A program made the position numbers and the translations under genes. A stretch of DNA of 9,920 bases from contig PLGA01000348.1 in assembly GCA_003139735.1 (NCBI GenBank), positions 4,006 to 13,925 on the forward strand. Reading direction: 5' to 3'. Source of the stretch: Bryobacterales bacterium (GTDB lineage: Bacteria; Acidobacteriota; Terriglobia; Bryobacterales; Bryobacteraceae). Positions 6,750-9,920 of this stretch are shown piece by piece. The notes under the pieces were generated by a model that was given only the letters and a program-made list of their open reading frames with translations, was not told the DNA's origin and searched no databases. The number at the start of each line of letters is the position of its first letter. Position 1 is the first letter of the stretch.

Positions 6750-6756
6750 TCCCCCT
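6750..6756 (-). promoter_or_regulatory. Ribosome binding site for the FecR-domain gene
   Basis: The minus strand reads AGGGGGA about seven bases before the GTG at 6742. This supports a GTG start where no ATG is available at the signal-peptide boundary. Confidence 0.65.
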
Positions 6757-6760
6757 ATAG

Positions 6761-6789
6761 AGTATGTGCCCATCTCCGCTCCCGGTCAA
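6761..6789 (-). promoter_or_regulatory. Sigma70-type promoter for the FecR-domain gene
   Basis: On the minus strand TTGACC (6784-6789, five of six to TTGACA) is separated by exactly 17 bp from CATACT (6761-6766, four of six to TATAAT). It sits in the 70-bp gap behind the FecR-domain gene, downstream of the stop of the enolase-superfamily gene on the same strand, so the FecR gene can be expressed on its own. Predicted from consensus only. Confidence 0.5.
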
Positions 6790-6812
6790 GTACCGCGCCG
6801 GTGTTACGCGCG

Positions 6813-8300
6813 TTAGTAGTCCGAGGTCCGCTCGTTGACCCAAACGCCATCCACGTTGAAGTGCGGCCACGCTCCGCCGCTTGGGCGGGTTGCGTCCCAC
6901 ACCGCGTTCGGCTCGAAGTAGCCTGGATAGCGCAAGTGCTCCTTCACGACGGCCTCGTTCAACTCCACGCCCAGGCCGGGCGCATCCGGAACCGTGACGT
7001 AGCCGTCCTTGATGACCGGCTGCGTGACGCCCGTCACGAGCTCCGACCACCAGGAGATGAAATCCACGGCGTGACATTCCATGGCGATGAAAGTCTGTAT
7101 CGTGGCGGCGGTATGAACCGCGCCCATGGTGGCCAGCGGGGACCCGGCCATGTGGATGGCCGTGGGGATCTCCTGTTCGTTCCAGGCGTAGTCCGCAATG
7201 CGTTTGGTCATGCGGCAGCCCCCGGAGGTCCCGTGATCGCAGTGAATCTTGTCCACGGCGCGATTGTCGATCAGAGGTTTGAACCCTAAGGGGGCCTGCA
7301 GGCCGAAGGCGTCTTCGCCGGTCAACAACGGCGTGGTGGTGTTCGCCTTGATCGCCTTAAAGTCCCGCCAGCGGCCGAAACCGCCGGTGCCGAACAGGTC
7401 TTCTAGCCACTCCAGCTTGTATTTCTCGAAGGCCTTGCCCGCTCGGATTCCGTCCTGGACCGAACCGCACCGGAGGCTGCCGGCATCGACGGCCAGCGGC
7501 TTGTCGTAGCCGATGGCGTCGCGCACGGCCGCGATCAGCTCGCCGCCGTAGGCCAGACCCCTGTCGGTCGGAACGCCGGTGACGGGGTCGAGAGCCCCTG
7601 GCTTGCCCTCGCCGCTGATGAAGTTGGTGGTCACATCCATCTTGAAGAAGGTGAATCCCTTCTTCTGGCGCTCCACCATGCGCTGGCCGTAGGCTTTGGG
7701 ATCGTGCGTGCCCGTGGTGTCGCAGTACATGCGCACCGTCGAGCGCACCTTCGGGCCCAAGAGCCGCCACACGGGGATGCCATAGACCTTGCCGATGATG
7801 TCGTTCAGGGCAAGGTCGATGGCGCTGTAGCCGCCGCCTGCCCGGCCGGCGCCGGCATAGGGCAGCACATACGACATCAAGGCATCGAAGTCGAGCGGGT
7901 TCCTGCCGACCAGAAAGGGCTTCATGGCGAGGGCCGCGTACTCGCTGCCCGCGTCGCGAACTTCTCCCAGCCCGTACACGTCCTGATTGGTGTCGATGCG
8001 GATAATGGGGTAATCGTAGTTGGCGGCGACGCGCAGGGACCGCATGCCGGTGATCTTCAGATCGCTCGGCGCCGATAACCTGCTGGTCGGAGGCGTTTGG
8101 ATGGTTGCGCCTCGCCCGGGGCCGGCGCCCCTGCCGCCTGCGCCGGCCGCGCCTCCACGCCCCGCCGCGCCACCAGCCGGCGGGGTTCCCTGCGCTTGAG
8201 CCCCCGCTGTCATCTTGAAAATCGCGCCCAATCCACTGGCTGCGGCTGCCTGCCACAGCATCTTGCGCCTGCTCGGCTTGCTGGTACTTATGTAACTCAC
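6813..8300 (-). CDS. Tat-exported enolase-superfamily dehydratase/racemase (mandelate racemase/muconate lactonizing type)
   Basis: A 495-residue enzyme with a twin-arginine signal (SRRKMLWQAAAASGLGA, RR at 11-12) and a Gly/Ala/Arg-rich linker (about 37-66). The remainder is a complete enolase-superfamily protein: an N-terminal capping domain (about 80-180) and a TIM-like barrel. Expected active-site positions by eye alignment are K220 in FFKMDV; metal ligands D272 (AVDAGS), E300 (EWLEDL) and E329 (LTGED); D355 in the IHCDHGTSGG strand paired with H383 (AIHMAG); and E408 (AMECH). The His-Asp dyad and the KMD motif suggest the mandelate-racemase branch that includes sugar-acid dehydratases. Such enzymes abstract a proton next to a carboxylate and often eliminate water. 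The substrate is unknown. The start is GTG 8300, with AAAGGAG ten bases upstream; the later ATG at codon 14 would remove the RR motif. It lies downstream of a dehydrogenase gene on the same strand. Confidence 0.87.
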   Translation of the reverse strand: MSYISTSKPSRRKMLWQAAAASGLGAIFKMTAGAQAQGTPPAGGAAGRGGAAGAGGRGAGPGRGATIQTPPTSRLSAPSDLKITGMRSLRVAANYDYPIIRIDTNQDVYGLGEVRDAGSEYAALAMKPFLVGRNPLDFDALMSYVLPYAGAGRAGGGYSAIDLALNDIIGKVYGIPVWRLLGPKVRSTVRMYCDTTGTHDPKAYGQRMVERQKKGFTFFKMDVTTNFISGEGKPGALDPVTGVPTDRGLAYGGELIAAVRDAIGYDKPLAVDAGSLRCGSVQDGIRAGKAFEKYKLEWLEDLFGTGGFGRWRDFKAIKANTTTPLLTGEDAFGLQAPLGFKPLIDNRAVDKIHCDHGTSGGCRMTKRIADYAWNEQEIPTAIHMAGSPLATMGAVHTAATIQTFIAMECHAVDFISWWSELVTGVTQPVIKDGYVTVPDAPGLGVELNEAVVKEHLRYPGYFEPNAVWDATRPSGGAWPHFNVDGVWVNERTSDY

Positions 8301-8333
8301 GTGACGACGGCTCCTTTCAATTCGGATGTACGA

Positions 8334-8362
8334 ATCTTAACTGATATCCGCCCTCGACACAA
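8334..8362 (-). promoter_or_regulatory. Possible promoter of the enolase-superfamily gene
   Basis: On the minus strand TTGTGT (8357-8362) and TAAGAT (8334-8339, four of six to TATAAT) are 17 bp apart, in the 135-bp gap upstream of the GTG at 8300. The -35 match is weak (three of six), so this is a candidate only. AAAGGAG at about 8311-8317 (minus strand) is the ribosome site. Confidence 0.35.
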
Positions 8363-8366
8363 GGGT

Positions 8367-8391
8367 CGGAATCGGGCCGAACCCGATTCCG
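8367..8391. terminator. Perfect 10-bp hairpin after the dehydrogenase gene
   Basis: CGGAATCGGG (8367-8376) and CCCGATTCCG (8382-8391) form a perfect stem with a 5-nt loop. It lies 45 bp beyond the stop of the minus-strand dehydrogenase gene and before the enolase-superfamily gene. No T-run follows on the minus strand, so it is an incomplete intrinsic terminator. It could instead be an mRNA 3' stabiliser or an operator-like palindrome just upstream of the possible promoter. Confidence 0.5.
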
Positions 8392-8435
8392 CCGCGCTTG
8401 AATCCGCCGCCGCGATGGACAGGAAACGGCCCAGT

Positions 8436-9638
8436 TCACAGGCGGATGAGGCTCAACTCCAGGATGTTTGGATTGGCTGTGCGCGCCAGTTGAAGCGTAG
8501 CCTCCGAGGGGATGGTTTCGAGGTTGACCCGGGCCACGGCCGCTTCGGCGCCTTCAAAGACCACATTCTCCATTTCCTGAACGTTGATCTTCGCCGCACT
8601 GACGGCATCGAGCACCGATGCCAGCACGCCCGGCCGGTCCAGGTGGCGCACCACGAGCGTACAGGTGGCGGGGGTCTGTCGGGCCAGATTCACGACATTC
8701 GGCGGCTTGCCGGTTTCCTGGAATACGCGAACAATTCGCACCGCCTCCGCCGCAATGGCCTCCTGCGCCTGTTCGGTCGATGCGCCGATGTGGTGCGTGC
8801 CATAGATGGCGACCGACTGTGCGATCTGGCTTGTGAACTCGCCCGTCCCGCCGGCGGGCTCCTGGGCGAAGACATCCAGACCGGCGCGAATGCCCTGCTT
8901 GCAGATCGCATCCTTGAGCGCTTCTTCGTCGACGATTTCGCCGCGAGCCGTGTTGATGAAGCAGGCGCCCTTTTGCATGGCCGCAAAAAAGCCGGCGTCG
9001 CACAGCCCGCGCGTCTCGGGCGCCAGAGCAAGATGCACGCTCACGATGTCGGCCGCCGCGGCGACTTCGCGGGGCGAATCTCTCCGCTCAATGCCGAGCG
9101 CTTCGGCTCTTGCCGGGGTGAGACCGCGGCTCCAGGCCACCACCCGCATGCCAAAGGCTTTCGCGCGCGGTATCATCTGGCTGCCGATGTCGCCGGTTCC
9201 CAGCAATCCCAGAGTGCGGCCGAACAGCCCCCGGGCTTTCGAGAATTCCGCCTTGTTCCACTGGCCGGCGCGGAGCGAAATCACGTTGTCCGCGATGCGC
9301 CGGTCGAGCGCCAGAATCAGCGCGAATGCCAGCTCGGCTACCGCGATCGAGTTCTTTCCGGGGCAGTTCGAAACGTAGATGCCCCGGCGGGATGCCGCCG
9401 CCAGATCGATGGTGTTGTAGCCGGCGCCCGCGCGGACCACCAGCTTGAGCGGCCCGGCCGCGAGCACAGGCTCGCCGACTCGGGTCGAGCGCACGATCAG
9501 CACATCCGGCTTGAACCCGGCGACCCGTTCGGCGAGCGCCTGGTCCTTCAATCCGGGCTCACAGGAAACCTCGCACCCGAGCGCGGCCAGGCCGTCCAGC
9601 CCGGACTGCTCGAATTTGTCCGCTACCAGTACTTGCAT
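8436..9638 (-). CDS. D-3-phosphoglycerate dehydrogenase-like 2-hydroxyacid dehydrogenase with ACT domain
   Basis: A 400-residue cytoplasmic oxidoreductase of the D-2-hydroxyacid dehydrogenase family, near the length of E. coli SerA (about 410). A split catalytic domain (1-100 and about 290-320) surrounds a Rossmann domain with GLLGTGDIGSQM (nucleotide loop G147-G152). The catalytic triad is in place: R232 in NTARGEIVD, E260 in FAQEP and H283 in HHIGAST. The C-terminal 80 residues form an ACT domain (TCTLVVRHLDRPGVLASVLDAV...), the usual serine-binding regulatory module of SerA. After the second Rossmann strand the sequence is VVAWSRG, with Arg171 where NAD-specific members often have Asp. This resembles the NADPH-using glyoxylate/hydroxypyruvate reductases. 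The ATG at 9638 has an excellent GGAGGTG site. Housekeeping serine synthesis (serA) is possible, but its neighbours suggest a catabolic hydroxy-acid role, so no symbol is given. Confidence 0.88.
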   Translation of the reverse strand: MQVLVADKFEQSGLDGLAALGCEVSCEPGLKDQALAERVAGFKPDVLIVRSTRVGEPVLAAGPLKLVVRAGAGYNTIDLAAASRRGIYVSNCPGKNSIAVAELAFALILALDRRIADNVISLRAGQWNKAEFSKARGLFGRTLGLLGTGDIGSQMIPRAKAFGMRVVAWSRGLTPARAEALGIERRDSPREVAAAADIVSVHLALAPETRGLCDAGFFAAMQKGACFINTARGEIVDEEALKDAICKQGIRAGLDVFAQEPAGGTGEFTSQIAQSVAIYGTHHIGASTEQAQEAIAAEAVRIVRVFQETGKPPNVVNLARQTPATCTLVVRHLDRPGVLASVLDAVSAAKINVQEMENVVFEGAEAAVARVNLETIPSEATLQLARTANPNILELSLIRL

Positions 9639-9643
9639 GCGCC

Positions 9644-9650
9644 ACCTCCG
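9644..9650 (-). promoter_or_regulatory. Strong ribosome binding site of the dehydrogenase gene
   Basis: The minus strand reads CGGAGGTGGCGC directly before ATG 9638, a near-perfect Shine-Dalgarno site at normal spacing. It fixes the start and lies in the 33-bp gap after the amidohydrolase gene, consistent with co-transcription. Confidence 0.75.
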
Positions 9651-9671
9651 CGGCCGTCTTCCGGTCCGTGT

Positions 9672-9920
9672 CTATGCCGGAAAGGGCCAGACGCGCTCGA
9701 CGGTCTTGCCGAGCATCCAGCTCTTATCGTCGGCGTTGAGAAACTTCATGTCGTCGCGTACCACCGTGAGAGCCTGTTCATATTTTGCGACGCCCTCGAT
9801 GATGGGCCAATCGGTGCCCCACATCAATCGCCGCGGGCCGAAGGCGTCATACAGCCGCTTCACCAGTTCCTGCGCGTCCAGCCACGGATACGGCTGGCGC
9901 GAAAGCGACCAGGTGTGTGT
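9672..9920 (-). CDS. Amidohydrolase-2 family protein, C-terminal part (cut by window edge)
   Basis: Only the last 82 codons are in the window; the frame is open to the right edge, so the N-terminal part lies beyond 9920. The visible part reads LSRQPYPWLDAQELVKRLYDAFGPRRLMWGTDWP and continues to VERVWPFPA at the end. The FGPRRLMWGTDWP block, with its metal-binding Asp, and the preceding PYP element are hallmarks of the amidohydrolase 2 family (TIM-barrel hydrolases including lactonases such as L-fucono- and L-rhamnono-lactonase, and decarboxylases). The residue block around the terminal helix (NADDKSWMLGKTVERVW) also fits. A GTG at 9863 is an internal Val, not a start. It is followed after 33 bp by the dehydrogenase gene, so these two very likely share a transcript. 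The exact reaction cannot be told without the N-terminal HxH motif. Confidence 0.85.
   Translation of the reverse strand, partial: THTWSLSRQPYPWLDAQELVKRLYDAFGPRRLMWGTDWPIIEGVAKYEQALTVVRDDMKFLNADDKSWMLGKTVERVWPFPA

Noticed and set aside
6794..6812. CGCGC/GCGCG hairpin just after the enolase-superfamily stop codon as a terminator.
   Set aside because: Only a five-pair stem with a nine-base loop and no T-run; expected by chance in GC-rich DNA.
8806..9378. A 190-codon plus-strand open frame.
   Set aside because: Antisense shadow of the dehydrogenase gene, rich in Ser, Ala and Arg, with no motif.

Overview
The window is a high-GC stretch of ordinary, densely packed bacterial chromosome. The best guess for its origin is the Acidobacteriota, possibly a Solibacter/Bryobacterales-like lineage. 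The main clue is a secreted von Willebrand A protein of the type that family models name after Acidobacteria (VWFA-related acidobacterial domain). An exported FecR-domain protein, a Tat-exported enolase-superfamily protein and a long GC-rich palindromic element fit this. No rRNA, tRNA, CRISPR array, prophage or transposase gene was seen.

Layout, left to right. (1) 1-391: a small FtsB/DivIC-like cell-division protein on the minus strand, divergent from what follows across a 59-bp gap. (2) 392-3764, plus strand: a tightly overlapping set made of cutA, a beta-phosphoglucomutase-like HAD hydrolase (starting on the cutA stop codon) and a large membrane sensor protein. The sensor has the build of a hybrid histidine kinase but appears to have lost its phosphoacceptor histidine, its ATP-binding residues and its receiver aspartate. 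(3) 3761-3927: a 167-bp palindromic, MITE/REP-like element with imperfect terminal inverted repeats and a 27-bp-arm internal hairpin. It begins exactly at the sensor gene's stop codon. (4) 3968-5733, plus strand: a metallo-beta-lactamase-fold hydrolase followed closely by the secreted VWA protein. (5) 5741-6742, minus strand: an exported FecR-domain protein convergent with the VWA gene, with a reasonable promoter of its own. (6) 6813-9920, minus strand: a likely catabolic cluster, read right to left as an amidohydrolase (cut by the window edge), a SerA-like 2-hydroxyacid dehydrogenase with an ACT domain, and a Tat-exported mandelate-racemase/sugar-acid-dehydratase-type enolase-superfamily enzyme.

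How the genes may work together: genes in region 6 look like three steps of sugar-acid or hydroxy-acid breakdown (lactone hydrolysis, dehydration, oxidoreduction), but the substrate cannot be read from sequence. The VWA and FecR proteins are envelope proteins facing each other. The cutA-HAD-sensor set looks co-transcribed, but no common pathway is evident. The two observations most worth checking are the doubly inactivated hybrid kinase and the palindromic element abutting its stop codon. No clear new defence or mobile system is visible.
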